A stretch of DNA of 64,000 nt from CAZCVI01 sp964502145 (GCA_964502145.1 CAZCVI010000011.1:1-64000); one strand, 5' to 3'; positions 25,419 through 34,516 are shown, numbered from the stretch's first letter. The notes: generated from the letters alone by a model not told the origin. Numbers and translations: made by a program.

Positions 25419-25447
25419 TTGGCATTTAAACCTGGATATGGTATACT
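25419..25447 (+). promoter_or_regulatory. Promoter of TIR gene 1
   Basis: TTGGCA (25419-25424), 17 bases containing CCTGGATATGG, TATACT (25442-25447). The same arrangement, with nearly the same spacer, occurs before TIR genes 2 and 4. Confidence 0.75.
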
Positions 25448-25491
25448 ATCATTTTGGTGTCTAAATGCAACGAGGGAACAGGATGTGTGCC

Positions 25492-27507
25492 ATGAGCAAG
25501 GTTTTTTTAAGCTATCATTCACAGGATGAGCCATTTGCCAGTGAATTGTACCGCCGTTTAACCCGGGATGGTGTGCAGTGCTTTTTTGAAAAGGAATCCA
25601 TTCCTTGGGGGGCTAAAAGGGATGAGGTTCTGGCCAAAGGATTGGCTGAAAGCGATTATATTATTCCGCTCTTAACTCCAGATTATTGCCTCACCCAGTG
25701 GTCCTCATTGGAACAGACTGCTGTTTTAACCGATTTAACCCAAGATTCCAGCGGATTTATGAAAAAAATTCGCCCTCTATTGCTAAAAGAGTGTCATGAT
25801 GTGTTACCTGAATCTCTAAAATCGCTGCAATATATAGATGTCTCTACCGTTGAAAAATTTGAAAGCCATTACCCTGATCTCTGTCGTGGGTTGAACGTAA
25901 TCATTGAGGACCATTCTGACCACATGCAAAAGAAATCGTTACCCCTCAGTATCTCTACTTTTTCCAAATTGATTAATGAGCATTATATCTACGTAGATAA
26001 AACAAAGTATATCTATCACCTTGTACTCAAAGGTGGCGCGTTTTTTTTATCCCGTCCAAGACGATTCGGGAAATCATTGTTAATTTCCACGTTAAAGGAG
26101 ATTTGCCAGGGGAACCGCGATTTGTTCAAAGGGTATTGGATATATGACCGTATCCAGTGGGAGAAGTACCCCGTGATCCATCTGGATTTCTTGGAAATCG
26201 ATCATAAGAGGCTGGGACTGGAAAAAGCTCTTGATATAGTATTGAATGAGATTGCTGGGGCGTTTGATGTCCAGTTGCATGGCGAAAGTATCGCCGGGAA
26301 ATTTCGCGACTTGATCCGTAAAGCATCCAAAGATAAGCCGGTAATCGTTTTAATTGATGAATACGATAAACCCCTTACCGATTATATCGACAATTTAGAA
26401 AAAGCAGAAGAGAACCGGGAAATCCTCAAAGGCTTTTATACTATCCTCAAAGCTCAGAATGAAAATATCCGGCTCCTGTTTATGACCGGTGTCTCCCGGT
26501 TCAGTCGTCTTTCCGTCTTTAGTGATCTGAACCATCTGGTAGACATCACCTTTCTTTCAGACTTTGTGCCCATACTGGGATACACTACCGAGGAAATAGA
26601 AATTTATTTCCACCAGTATATTCAGGAATATTTGGACACTGTGCCGGGTTATTCGCGAGAGCAATTGTTTAAAAAGCTGAAAGAGTATTATAACGGGTAT
26701 TCCTGGGATGGTAAGACCTTTGTTTACAATCCGATTTCAATCATGAATTTTTTTCTCCATAAGGAGTTTAAATCTTTCTGGTTTGCCACGGGCACCCCTA
26801 CCTTTCTGGCGAAAATGGCCAGAATGAGGGGGTTGGATGTGCGCGGGTGGGATGCATTGGAAGTGGACGATTCATTCTTTGACAAATTTGATATTGCGAA
26901 TATGGATACCGATCTGTTGCTGTTTCAAACCGGTTATCTAACCATTAAAAAATATGAGAACGAGACCTATACGTTATCTTATCCCAACCGGGAGGTAGAG
27001 CACGCCTTACTCAAGAATCTGGTGGAAGAGTTTTCTGGGCAAAGGCAAGTGGTTTCAAGAAGTATGGGTCTTGCTTTAAGAAAAGCTTTGGAGAAGAATA
27101 ACTTAAAAGGCTTCATTGAGAAAATGAAAGCCTTCCTGGCCGCCATTCCTTATACCCTGGTCACGGGCGATGTGGAAAAGTATTATCACCTGGTTTTTTA
27201 TCTGGTCTTAAAACTGGCCATGGGAAAGGTAAACCCCGAACATTTCAGTAATCGGGGCCGTATGGATATGGTAGTGGAGACAGACCAGTATATCTATGTA
27301 ATAGAATTTAAAATGGAAAGCGCGGCAAAAGCCCTCAAGCAGATCCAAGAGCTGGGTTATTATGAACAGTTCTTGGCGCAGTCGAAAAAAATATTCCTGA
27401 TTGGTATCGGCTTCAGTAGCGAGAAAAGAAATATCGCTGACTATGCCCAGCGCGAGATAACCAGCGGGCAAAAAACCAAGAAACCGCGCTTAAAAGCAAA
27501 GATATAA
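25492..27507 (+). CDS. TIR - AAA_ATPase_like - PD-(D/E)XK protein, copy 1
   Basis: This is a 671-residue three-domain protein. The TIR domain (1-140) starts SKVFLSYHSQDE and has the W70-x3-E74 arrangement that places the catalytic glutamate of NAD-cleaving TIRs. A PF09820-type AAA-ATPase-like domain (about 150-470) has Walker-A-like RPRRFGKSLL (188-197) and Walker B VIVLIDEYD (284-292). The C-terminal PD-(D/E)XK domain has D592 (GRMDMVV) and E605-x-K607 (YVIEFK). The ATG at 25492 is chosen because AGGA lies eight bases upstream and the same start is conserved in all four copies. Known family members of PF09820 plus nuclease are abundant but of unknown function. The TIR fusion suggests immunity by NAD depletion or nuclease action; this is inference. 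Confidence 0.88.
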   Translation: MSKVFLSYHSQDEPFASELYRRLTRDGVQCFFEKESIPWGAKRDEVLAKGLAESDYIIPLLTPDYCLTQWSSLEQTAVLTDLTQDSSGFMKKIRPLLLKECHDVLPESLKSLQYIDVSTVEKFESHYPDLCRGLNVIIEDHSDHMQKKSLPLSISTFSKLINEHYIYVDKTKYIYHLVLKGGAFFLSRPRRFGKSLLISTLKEICQGNRDLFKGYWIYDRIQWEKYPVIHLDFLEIDHKRLGLEKALDIVLNEIAGAFDVQLHGESIAGKFRDLIRKASKDKPVIVLIDEYDKPLTDYIDNLEKAEENREILKGFYTILKAQNENIRLLFMTGVSRFSRLSVFSDLNHLVDITFLSDFVPILGYTTEEIEIYFHQYIQEYLDTVPGYSREQLFKKLKEYYNGYSWDGKTFVYNPISIMNFFLHKEFKSFWFATGTPTFLAKMARMRGLDVRGWDALEVDDSFFDKFDIANMDTDLLLFQTGYLTIKKYENETYTLSYPNREVEHALLKNLVEEFSGQRQVVSRSMGLALRKALEKNNLKGFIEKMKAFLAAIPYTLVTGDVEKYYHLVFYLVLKLAMGKVNPEHFSNRGRMDMVVETDQYIYVIEFKMESAAKALKQIQELGYYEQFLAQSKKIFLIGIGFSSEKRNIADYAQREITSGQKTKKPRLKAKI

Positions 27508-27554
27508 CGAATTTCTTACAAGTAAGCAGTACGCCCTTTCGCGCTATTTTTTAA

Positions 27555-27583
27555 TTGGAATTTCCATCTGGATATGGTATACT
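27555..27583 (+). promoter_or_regulatory. Promoter of TIR genes 2 and 3
   Basis: TTGGAA (27555-27560), 17 bases ending in CTGGATATGG, TATACT (27578-27583). TIR gene 3 starts 19 bases after the stop of gene 2 without a promoter of this type, so the two are probably co-transcribed. Confidence 0.72.
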
Positions 27584-27627
27584 ATTTTTTTAGAGTGTAA
27601 ATGAAAGAAGGGAACAGGGTATGTGCC

Positions 27628-29640
27628 ATGAGCCAGGTTTTTTTAAGCTATCATTCAAAGGATGAGTCATTTGCCGGTGAATTGTACCGCCGTTTAACCC
27701 GGGATGGTGTGCAGTGCTTTTTTGAAAAGGAATCCATTCCTTGGGGGGCTAAAAGGGATGAGGTTCTGGCCAAAGGATTGGCTGAAAGCGATTATATTAT
27801 TCCGCTCTTAACTCCAGATTATTGCCTCACCCAGTGGTCCTCATTGGAACAGACTGCTGTTTTAACCGATTTAACCCAAGATTCCAGCGGATTTATGAAA
27901 AAAATTCGCCCTCTATTGCTAAAAGAGTGTCATGATGTGTTACCTGAATCTCTAAAATCGCTGCAATATATAGATGTCTCTACCGTTGAAAAATTTGAAA
28001 GCCATTACCCTGATCTCTGTCGTGGGTTGAACGTAATCATTGAGGACCATTCTGACCACATGCAAAAGAAATCGTTACCCCTCAGTATCTCTACTTTTTC
28101 CAAATTGATTAATGAGCATTATATCTACGTAGATAAAACAAAGTATATCTATCACCTTGTACTCAAAGGTGGCGCGTTTTTTTTATCCCGTCCAAGACGA
28201 TTCGGGAAATCATTGTTAATTTCCACGTTAAAGGAGATTTGCCAGGGGAACCGCGATTTGTTCAAAGGGTATTGGATATATGACCGTATCCAGTGGGAGA
28301 AGTACCCCGTGATCCATCTGGATTTCTTGGAAATCGATCATAAGAGGCTGGGACTGGAAAAAGCTCTTGATATAGTATTGAATGAGATTGCTGGGGCGTT
28401 TGATGTCCAGTTGCATGGCGAAAGTATCGCCGGGAAATTTCGCGACTTGATCCGTAAAGCATCCAAAGATAAGCCGGTAATCGTTTTAATTGATGAATAC
28501 GATAAACCCCTTACCGATTATATCGACAATTTAGAAAAAGCAGAAGAGAACCGGGAAATCCTCAAAGGCTTTTATACTATCCTCAAAGCTCAGAATGAAA
28601 ATATCCGGCTCCTGTTTATGACCGGTGTCTCCCGGTTCAGTCGTCTTTCCGTCTTTAGTGATCTGAACCATCTGGTAGACATCACCTTTCTTTCAGACTT
28701 TGTGCCCATACTGGGATACACTACCGAGGAAATAGAAATTTATTTCCACCAGTATATTCAGGAATATTTGGACACTGTGCCGGGTTATTCGCGAGAGCAA
28801 TTGTTTAAAAAGCTGAAAGAGTATTATAACGGGTATTCCTGGGATGGTAAGACCTTTGTTTACAATCCGATTTCAATCATGAATTTTTTTCTCCATAAGG
28901 AGTTTAAATCTTTCTGGTTTGCCACGGGCACCCCTACCTTTCTGGCGAAAATGGCCAGAATGAGGGGGTTGGATGTGCGCGGGTGGGATGCATTGGAAGT
29001 GGACGATTCATTCTTTGACAAATTTGATATTGCGAATATGGATACCGATCTGTTGCTGTTTCAAACCGGTTATCTAACCATTAAAAAATATGAGAACGAG
29101 ACCTATACGTTATCTTATCCCAACCGGGAGGTAGAGCACGCCTTACTCAAGAATCTGGTGGAAGAGTTTTCTGGGCAAAGGCAAGTGGTTTCAAGAAGTA
29201 TGGGTCTTGCTTTAAGAAAAGCTTTGGAGAAGAATAACTTAAAAGGCTTCATTGAGAAAATGAAAGCCTTCCTGGCCGCCATTCCTTATACCCTGGTCAC
29301 GGGCGATGTGGAAAAGTATTATCACCTGGTTTTTTATCTGGTCTTAAAACTGGCCATGGGAAAGGTAAACCCCGAACATTTCAGTAATCGGGGCCGTATG
29401 GATATGGTAGTGGAGACAGACCAGTATATCTATGTAATAGAATTTAAAATGGAAAGCGCGGCAAAAGCCCTCAAGCAGATCCAAGAGTTGGGTTATTATG
29501 AACAGTTCTTGGCGCAGTCGAAAAAAATAATTCTGTTGGGTATTGGCTTTGACCCCGAAAAAAGAAATATCGCTGACTATGCCCAGCGGGAAATCAAAAC
29601 GGGTGGCAAAGCCAAAAAACCACGATTAAAAGCAATATAG
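27628..29640 (+). CDS. TIR - AAA_ATPase_like - PD-(D/E)XK protein, copy 2
   Basis: This 670-residue protein is identical to copy 1 from residue 18 to about 634. At the DNA level the 1.85-kb block shows almost no difference (I found one silent change, CTG to TTG, near 29489). The first 17 residues differ at four positions. The last 36 residues instead resemble copy 4 (GGKAKKPRLKAI ending against TSGQKTKKPRLKAKI in copy 1). It has the same catalytic residues as copy 1 (W70/E74 in TIR, RFGKS, LIDEYD, D592, E605, K607). The mosaic shows very recent duplication plus exchange with another copy. Confidence 0.88.
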   Translation: MSQVFLSYHSKDESFAGELYRRLTRDGVQCFFEKESIPWGAKRDEVLAKGLAESDYIIPLLTPDYCLTQWSSLEQTAVLTDLTQDSSGFMKKIRPLLLKECHDVLPESLKSLQYIDVSTVEKFESHYPDLCRGLNVIIEDHSDHMQKKSLPLSISTFSKLINEHYIYVDKTKYIYHLVLKGGAFFLSRPRRFGKSLLISTLKEICQGNRDLFKGYWIYDRIQWEKYPVIHLDFLEIDHKRLGLEKALDIVLNEIAGAFDVQLHGESIAGKFRDLIRKASKDKPVIVLIDEYDKPLTDYIDNLEKAEENREILKGFYTILKAQNENIRLLFMTGVSRFSRLSVFSDLNHLVDITFLSDFVPILGYTTEEIEIYFHQYIQEYLDTVPGYSREQLFKKLKEYYNGYSWDGKTFVYNPISIMNFFLHKEFKSFWFATGTPTFLAKMARMRGLDVRGWDALEVDDSFFDKFDIANMDTDLLLFQTGYLTIKKYENETYTLSYPNREVEHALLKNLVEEFSGQRQVVSRSMGLALRKALEKNNLKGFIEKMKAFLAAIPYTLVTGDVEKYYHLVFYLVLKLAMGKVNPEHFSNRGRMDMVVETDQYIYVIEFKMESAAKALKQIQELGYYEQFLAQSKKIILLGIGFDPEKRNIADYAQREIKTGGKAKKPRLKAI

Positions 29641-29659
29641 GCGGAACAGGACGTAAAAC

Positions 29660-31666
29660 ATGAGCAAGGTTTTTTTAAGCTATTTTTCAACCGATGAATC
29701 GTTTGCCAGTGAATTATACAGCCGCTTGACTCGGGATGGACTGGAATGTTTTTTTGATAAGAAATCCATTCCCTGGGGCGCTGATTGGATGCAAGCCATA
29801 ACAAAAGGTTTGGCAGAAAGCGATTATATTGTTCCTATTTTAACCCCCGATTATTGTTCTTCCCAATGGCCGCAATTTCAAGAGATTGCCTTTCCACCCG
29901 ATAGTGCAGAAGACCTCCAGAAAAAAATACGACCCCTGTTACTCAAAGAATGCCTTGATGTGCTGCCCCCCATGCTTAAATCCATGCAATTCATGGATGT
30001 CTCCTCCCCTGAAAAATTTGCAACCAACTATCCCATTATCTGCAACAGCTTGAGCACTAGCCAACCAGAACCTCCCGCCATCGTAAAAGAGAAATCTTTA
30101 CCCCTGGGTATTTCTACCTTTCACAAATTAATAACCGAGAATTATATCTATGTGGATAAAACACAATATATCTATAATATTGTGGAGAAAGGCGGTCCGT
30201 TCTTTTTGTCCCGTCCCCGTCGATTCGGGAAATCCTTATTGATTTCCACCTTAAAGGAAATCTGCCAGGGTAATCGTGACCTCTTTAAAGGAACTTGGAT
30301 TTACCACCGCATTCCTTGGCAAAAATACCCCGTCATCCATCTGGATTTCTTGGAAATTGATTATAAACGGCTGGGATTGGAAAAAGCCATAGAGAACGCT
30401 TTGAATCGTATTGCCGGGGAGTTTGCTGTCCCGTTACAGGGGGATAGTATCTCCGAGAAATTTCTTGACCTGATCGGTAAATTATCCAAGGAAAAACCCG
30501 TGGTGATCCTGATTGATGAATACGATAAACCCCTTACCGATTATATGGACGATTTAGATCAGGCAGAGGCGAACCGGGAAACGCTTAAAGGTATCTACGC
30601 TATTCTCAAAAGCCAGCAAGAGAATATTCGGCTTCTGTTTATGACCGGTGTCTCCCGGTTCAGTCGTCTTTCTATTTTTAGCGATTTGAACCATCTGGTG
30701 GACATCACGTTTCATCCAGATTACGTGCCGATACTGGGGTATACCTCCGAGGAAGTTTACGCTTACTTCTCTGATTATATTCAGGAATACTTGGACGCCA
30801 CCCCTAAATATTCCCCGGAGGTTTTGTTTAAAAAGTTGAAAGAGTATTATAACGGCTATTCTTGGGATGGGGAGACTTTTGTTTATAATCCTATTTCAAT
30901 CATGAATTTTTTCTCTCAGAAAAAATTTAAATCCTTTTGGTTTGCCACGGGTACGCCCACCTTTCTGGCGAAAATGGTCAGAATGAGGGGGGTGGATGTG
31001 CGCGGGTGGGATGAATTGGAAGTGGACGATTCATTCTTCGACAAATTTGATATTGCGAATATGGATACCGATCTGTTGCTGTTTCAAACCGGTTATCTAA
31101 CCATTAAAAAATATGAGAACGAGACCTATACGTTATCTTATCCCAACCGGGAGGTAGAGCACGCCTTACTCAAGAATCTGGTGGAAGAGTTTTCTGGGCA
31201 AAGGCAAGTGGTTTCAAGAAGTATGGGTCTTGCTTTAAGAAAAGCTTTGGAGAAGAATAACTTAAAAGGCTTCATTGAGAAAATGAAAGCCTTCCTGGCC
31301 GCCATTCCTTATACCCTGGTCACGGGCGATGTGGAAAAGTATTATCACCTGGTTTTTTATCTGGTCTTAAAACTGGCCATGGGAAAGGTAAACCCCGAAC
31401 ATTTCAGTAATCGGGGCCGTATGGATATGGTAGTGGAGACAGACCAGTATATCTATGTAATAGAATTTAAAATGGAAAGCGCGGCAAAAGCCCTCAAGCA
31501 GATCCAAGAGCTGGGTTATTATGAACAGTTCTTGGCGCAGTCGAAAAAAATATTCCTGATTGGTATCGGCTTCAGTAGCGAGAAAAGAAATATCGCTGAC
31601 TATGCCCAGCGCGAGATAACCAGCGGGCAAAAAACCAAGAAACCACGCTTAAAAGCAAAGATATAA
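29660..31666 (+). CDS. TIR - AAA_ATPase_like - PD-(D/E)XK protein, copy 3 (altered TIR active site)
   Basis: This 668-residue protein begins ATGAGC with AGGA eight bases upstream. The first 454 residues are clearly diverged from copies 1 and 2. The last 214 are identical to copy 1, so its 3' third comes from gene conversion. In the TIR domain the motif is W70-PQF-Q74-E75: the position of the catalytic glutamate is glutamine, with a glutamate one residue later. Walker-A-like RPRRFGKSLL, Walker B VVILIDEYD and the nuclease residues are kept. It could be a catalytically weakened partner of copy 2, with which it shares an operon. It could also still be active if the shifted Glu serves. Confidence 0.87.
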   Translation: MSKVFLSYFSTDESFASELYSRLTRDGLECFFDKKSIPWGADWMQAITKGLAESDYIVPILTPDYCSSQWPQFQEIAFPPDSAEDLQKKIRPLLLKECLDVLPPMLKSMQFMDVSSPEKFATNYPIICNSLSTSQPEPPAIVKEKSLPLGISTFHKLITENYIYVDKTQYIYNIVEKGGPFFLSRPRRFGKSLLISTLKEICQGNRDLFKGTWIYHRIPWQKYPVIHLDFLEIDYKRLGLEKAIENALNRIAGEFAVPLQGDSISEKFLDLIGKLSKEKPVVILIDEYDKPLTDYMDDLDQAEANRETLKGIYAILKSQQENIRLLFMTGVSRFSRLSIFSDLNHLVDITFHPDYVPILGYTSEEVYAYFSDYIQEYLDATPKYSPEVLFKKLKEYYNGYSWDGETFVYNPISIMNFFSQKKFKSFWFATGTPTFLAKMVRMRGVDVRGWDELEVDDSFFDKFDIANMDTDLLLFQTGYLTIKKYENETYTLSYPNREVEHALLKNLVEEFSGQRQVVSRSMGLALRKALEKNNLKGFIEKMKAFLAAIPYTLVTGDVEKYYHLVFYLVLKLAMGKVNPEHFSNRGRMDMVVETDQYIYVIEFKMESAAKALKQIQELGYYEQFLAQSKKIFLIGIGFSSEKRNIADYAQREITSGQKTKKPRLKAKI

Positions 31667-31695
31667 CCTTATTGCTGTTTCCACCGGGGTTTTCG

Positions 31696-31724
31696 TTGAA
31701 AAAACGTGCTATTGATGTTATACT
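31696..31724 (+). promoter_or_regulatory. Promoter of the TIR-less AAA/nuclease gene
   Basis: TTGAAA (31696-31701), 17 bases, TATACT (31719-31724). A GTG at 31732 lies seven bases after the -10 box, the same distance as in other leaderless genes here. An ATG follows at 31741. Confidence 0.6.
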
Positions 31725-31731
31725 ATAGCCG

Positions 31732-33501
31732 GTGACAACTATGAAAAAGAAAAAATTACCCATAGGTGAAGCGGATTTTAAAGAGGTGATCACGGGCCCC
31801 TATTATTATGTGGATAAAAGCCTGTTCATCCAAGAGGTCATTGATTGCGGTGATAAAATATTACTGATACCCAGGCCCCGGCGTTTTGGCAAGACCTTAA
31901 ACATGTCCATGCTGGCCTATTTTTATACCTGCTGTCCCTTTACCGGTTTAAAGGACGAGGTTTATATTGTGGATGCAGCGGAAACACCACCCCGTCTCAA
32001 TTACACCCCACTTTTTGCCGGATTGGCTATCCAACATGCCGGTCAAGAGTATCTGGACAAATTGGGCCAATACCCCGTGATCTTTTTTTCCTTCAAAGAT
32101 ATCAAAGACCCCGACTGGGAATCCTCTTTGGATAGTTTAAAAAAGCTTATCAAGAGGGTATATCGGCTCCATGACTATTTGCTGGAAAGTCCCCAACTCA
32201 AACTGGATGAAATAAATTATTTTCAATCCATCATCAATTTACAGGGCAGCACCAGTGATTATGCCCACAGCTTGGAGTCTTTACTGCTTTTTTTGAACCG
32301 ACACTTTAACCAAAGAGTGGTCATTTTGATTGATGAATACGATGCGCCCGTGCTTACAGGTTATAATAATAGATATTTTAAAGAGATCATTGATTTTATG
32401 CGTGTTTTTTTGGGGAGCGGGTTAAAGGACACGGGCCAGTATCTGGAAAAAGCCGTTGTCACAGGAGTTATGCGGATTACCAAGGAGTCTATTTTTTCTG
32501 GTTTTAATAATCCCGGCGTGTACACTCTGCTTTCCTCCAAGTTTAGTGGCTCTTTTGGGTTCACCGAGTCTGAGGTCCAGACCATGCTGGCAGATTTTGA
32601 CGTGCTGCACATGCTGCCGCAAGTGCAGTCCTGGTATAATGGCTACCGCTTTGGTTCCCAGATCATTTATAACCCGTGGTCCATCATTAAATTCCTTGAT
32701 GATGAAAATAATGAATTGGCACCCTATTGGATCAATACCTCTGACAATAGCCTTGTCGATTCCCTGTTAACCCAGGGTGGTAAAGAACTCAAAGAGGAGC
32801 TGGAACTTCTCATTCGTGGCGAAACCATTGAAAAAATCATCGATCAAAACATTATCTTACAAGATGTGGCTACCCGGGAAGATTTTTTATGGGCTTTTCT
32901 GCTCATGGGCGGTTATCTAAAACAGACCGGTAAAAGGCAGGATGAGGATTCTGGCGATGTCACCTATTCCCTCGCTATTCCCAATAAAGAAGTACGCAGC
33001 ACCTATACCGCCATTATCAAACGCTATTTCACTGAAAAGCTGGGTAACAAAAAGATGGAGATCATGTTAAAAGCCTTAATTGAAGGTGACATCAAGCTGT
33101 TTGAAGAGTTGTTAATAGAGGTTGTATTGAAGGTATATAGCTATCATGATTTTGGCAATGAACCGGAGCGAGTGTATCATGCTCTGGTGGCAGGTTTATT
33201 GGTGTGGATTTCCAATACCCATGAAGTTAAGTCCAACCGCGAATCGGGGTATGGTAGATATGATATCATGATTATTCCCAAAGATACCACCAAAATTGGC
33301 TATGTGATCGAATTCAAAACCGTGAATAAAAGGAAAAAAGAAACTGTGAAATCTGCCCTGGCTGCCGCCCTGGCCCAAATCGAGAAGAGGCAATACGCCA
33401 CCGAATTACAAGAACGGGGCATTACCCGGATTACACAGATGGCTATCGCCTTTTCGGGGAAAAAAGTCTATGTCGAAACGAAGGGCGCTGGAAAAGATTA
33501 A
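31732..33501 (+). CDS. AAA_ATPase_like - PD-(D/E)XK protein without TIR
   Basis: This protein has 589 residues from GTG 31732 (586 from ATG 31741). The start LPIGEADFKEVITGPYYYVD and the Walker-A-like IPRPRRFGKTLNMSML are classic PF09820. Walker B is VVILIDEYDAPV. The C-terminal nuclease region shows GRYDIMI and YVIEFKTV followed by ALAQIEKRQYA, as in PDDEXK_9 (PF08011). It is only distantly related to the ATPase parts of the TIR proteins and has no N-terminal effector. Its place 66 bases behind TIR gene 3 suggests it belongs to the same module. Confidence 0.88.
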   Translation: MTTMKKKKLPIGEADFKEVITGPYYYVDKSLFIQEVIDCGDKILLIPRPRRFGKTLNMSMLAYFYTCCPFTGLKDEVYIVDAAETPPRLNYTPLFAGLAIQHAGQEYLDKLGQYPVIFFSFKDIKDPDWESSLDSLKKLIKRVYRLHDYLLESPQLKLDEINYFQSIINLQGSTSDYAHSLESLLLFLNRHFNQRVVILIDEYDAPVLTGYNNRYFKEIIDFMRVFLGSGLKDTGQYLEKAVVTGVMRITKESIFSGFNNPGVYTLLSSKFSGSFGFTESEVQTMLADFDVLHMLPQVQSWYNGYRFGSQIIYNPWSIIKFLDDENNELAPYWINTSDNSLVDSLLTQGGKELKEELELLIRGETIEKIIDQNIILQDVATREDFLWAFLLMGGYLKQTGKRQDEDSGDVTYSLAIPNKEVRSTYTAIIKRYFTEKLGNKKMEIMLKALIEGDIKLFEELLIEVVLKVYSYHDFGNEPERVYHALVAGLLVWISNTHEVKSNRESGYGRYDIMIIPKDTTKIGYVIEFKTVNKRKKETVKSALAAALAQIEKRQYATELQERGITRITQMAIAFSGKKVYVETKGAGKD

Positions 33502-33600
33502 TGGCGCCACCAGCCGCCGTGCCAAAGGGAAAAAATGAGCATTTATATTCAGTTAACAGTAACATGAGAATACTTTTTGATCTATCACCCGGAGTGAATC

Positions 33601-33783
33601 ATGCCTGAGTTACGAGACGAATTTTTAAGTGAAGAAGACCTGGACCTCAAGAACATGACCCAGGAAGAACTTTACGCTTACTGGGATTACTGGCTTTTGC
33701 AAGCCCAAGCCACCAATGACATGGACAAATACACCTATTCCCATGGTGTTTTTGAATACGAACCCCATGAAACGGAAGAATAA
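33601..33783 (+). CDS. Small acidic hypothetical protein
   Basis: This 60-residue frame has GGAGTG seven bases before the ATG. It is very acidic (SEEDLDLKNMTQEELYAYWD) and has no cysteine or membrane segment. I do not recognise the family. The composition and good ribosome binding site make it plausible. A small remnant of a CHAT gene directly follows its stop codon. Confidence 0.45.
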   Translation: MPELRDEFLSEEDLDLKNMTQEELYAYWDYWLLQAQATNDMDKYTYSHGVFEYEPHETEE

Positions 33784-33787
33784 GATG

Positions 33788-33820
33788 GGACCATTTATTA
33801 TGATGGGCAATTGGCGCTAG
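33788..33820 (+). pseudogene. Remnant of a CHAT gene 3' end
   Basis: Eleven codons read GPFIMMGNWR and a stop. This equals the end of the TPR-CHAT protein (GPFILMGNWR) and of the degraded copy at 41608-42001 (GPFIMMGNWR). It is the fourth trace of this gene family in the island. Confidence 0.75.
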
Positions 33821-33889
33821 AAGAGATTCAGTAAAAATTGTGAATTGATAATTGTTAATTGTTAACGAAGGCGCCCTTCGGGCAATCTT

Positions 33890-34516
33890 TTAACGCTTAT
33901 GGCGATAATCATTTTGATCAATACAGCCATCGTACAGTTCTTTTTCAATCCTGATCCAATCGGTTTTTTGAATGCCCCGGGAGTTTTTGCTGGTAGGGCT
34001 AATAGGAAATGCGGATGCAATTTTTATCCACTTGGATTGATTTTGCGAAATCTTCCTGATGTCATCGACAACCTCTGATAAATCGTCATCCTGGGAGAAT
34101 ACCAATGCCACGTCAAAAGTATCATCCAATGCATAACAAATGATATCCAGCGCAATACGTATATCTATGCCTTTTTCTTGCCCCACAAGTATTTTTGTTT
34201 CCGAACCATCGGGCAGCGAAAACGATTTATACCGATAACGAAGTTCCCGGCTATACACACGAACTCCCCGCGTACCCATTACAGCAAGCTTTTTCGTCCA
34301 GAAATGGTTCCAGAACTCATTATCCGCTACTGAAGGAACTCCTGTATAAAAAAAAACTTTGTCCAACTGCCAACCTTGTTGTTGACAGATTTTTTGAGCT
34401 AACAACCATGGTGCATAGTTGGGATACATATACCCGAAGGCTTCTTTGCAGGCATAAAAAAGATTCTGGCCATCAAAAAAGGCATATGTTCGTTTGATCG
34501 GTGGTTCAATCAGCAT
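33890..34516 (-). CDS. NYN-domain (PIN-like) putative RNase
   Basis: This 208-residue protein has the NYN/LabA-like motifs in order: YAFFDGQNLFYAC (D14 and N17), RVYSRELRYR, GIDIRIALDIICYA and VALVFSQDDDLSEVVDDIRK. These acidic residues coordinate metal in the PIN-like nuclease fold. NYN proteins are RNases of tRNA or mRNA processing and also occur in defence loci. It is divergent from the TPR-CHAT gene and has a strong promoter and a hairpin-containing leader. Confidence 0.85.
   Translation of the reverse strand: MLIEPPIKRTYAFFDGQNLFYACKEAFGYMYPNYAPWLLAQKICQQQGWQLDKVFFYTGVPSVADNEFWNHFWTKKLAVMGTRGVRVYSRELRYRYKSFSLPDGSETKILVGQEKGIDIRIALDIICYALDDTFDVALVFSQDDDLSEVVDDIRKISQNQSKWIKIASAFPISPTSKNSRGIQKTDWIRIEKELYDGCIDQNDYRHKR

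Noticed and set aside
25465..25491. Upstream ATG giving nine extra residues in TIR copy 1 (and in copy 2 at 27601)
   Set aside because: The extra residues are not conserved in copies 3 and 4, while ATGAGC with AGGA eight bases upstream is shared by copies 1, 3 and 4 (ATGAGC also in copy 2).
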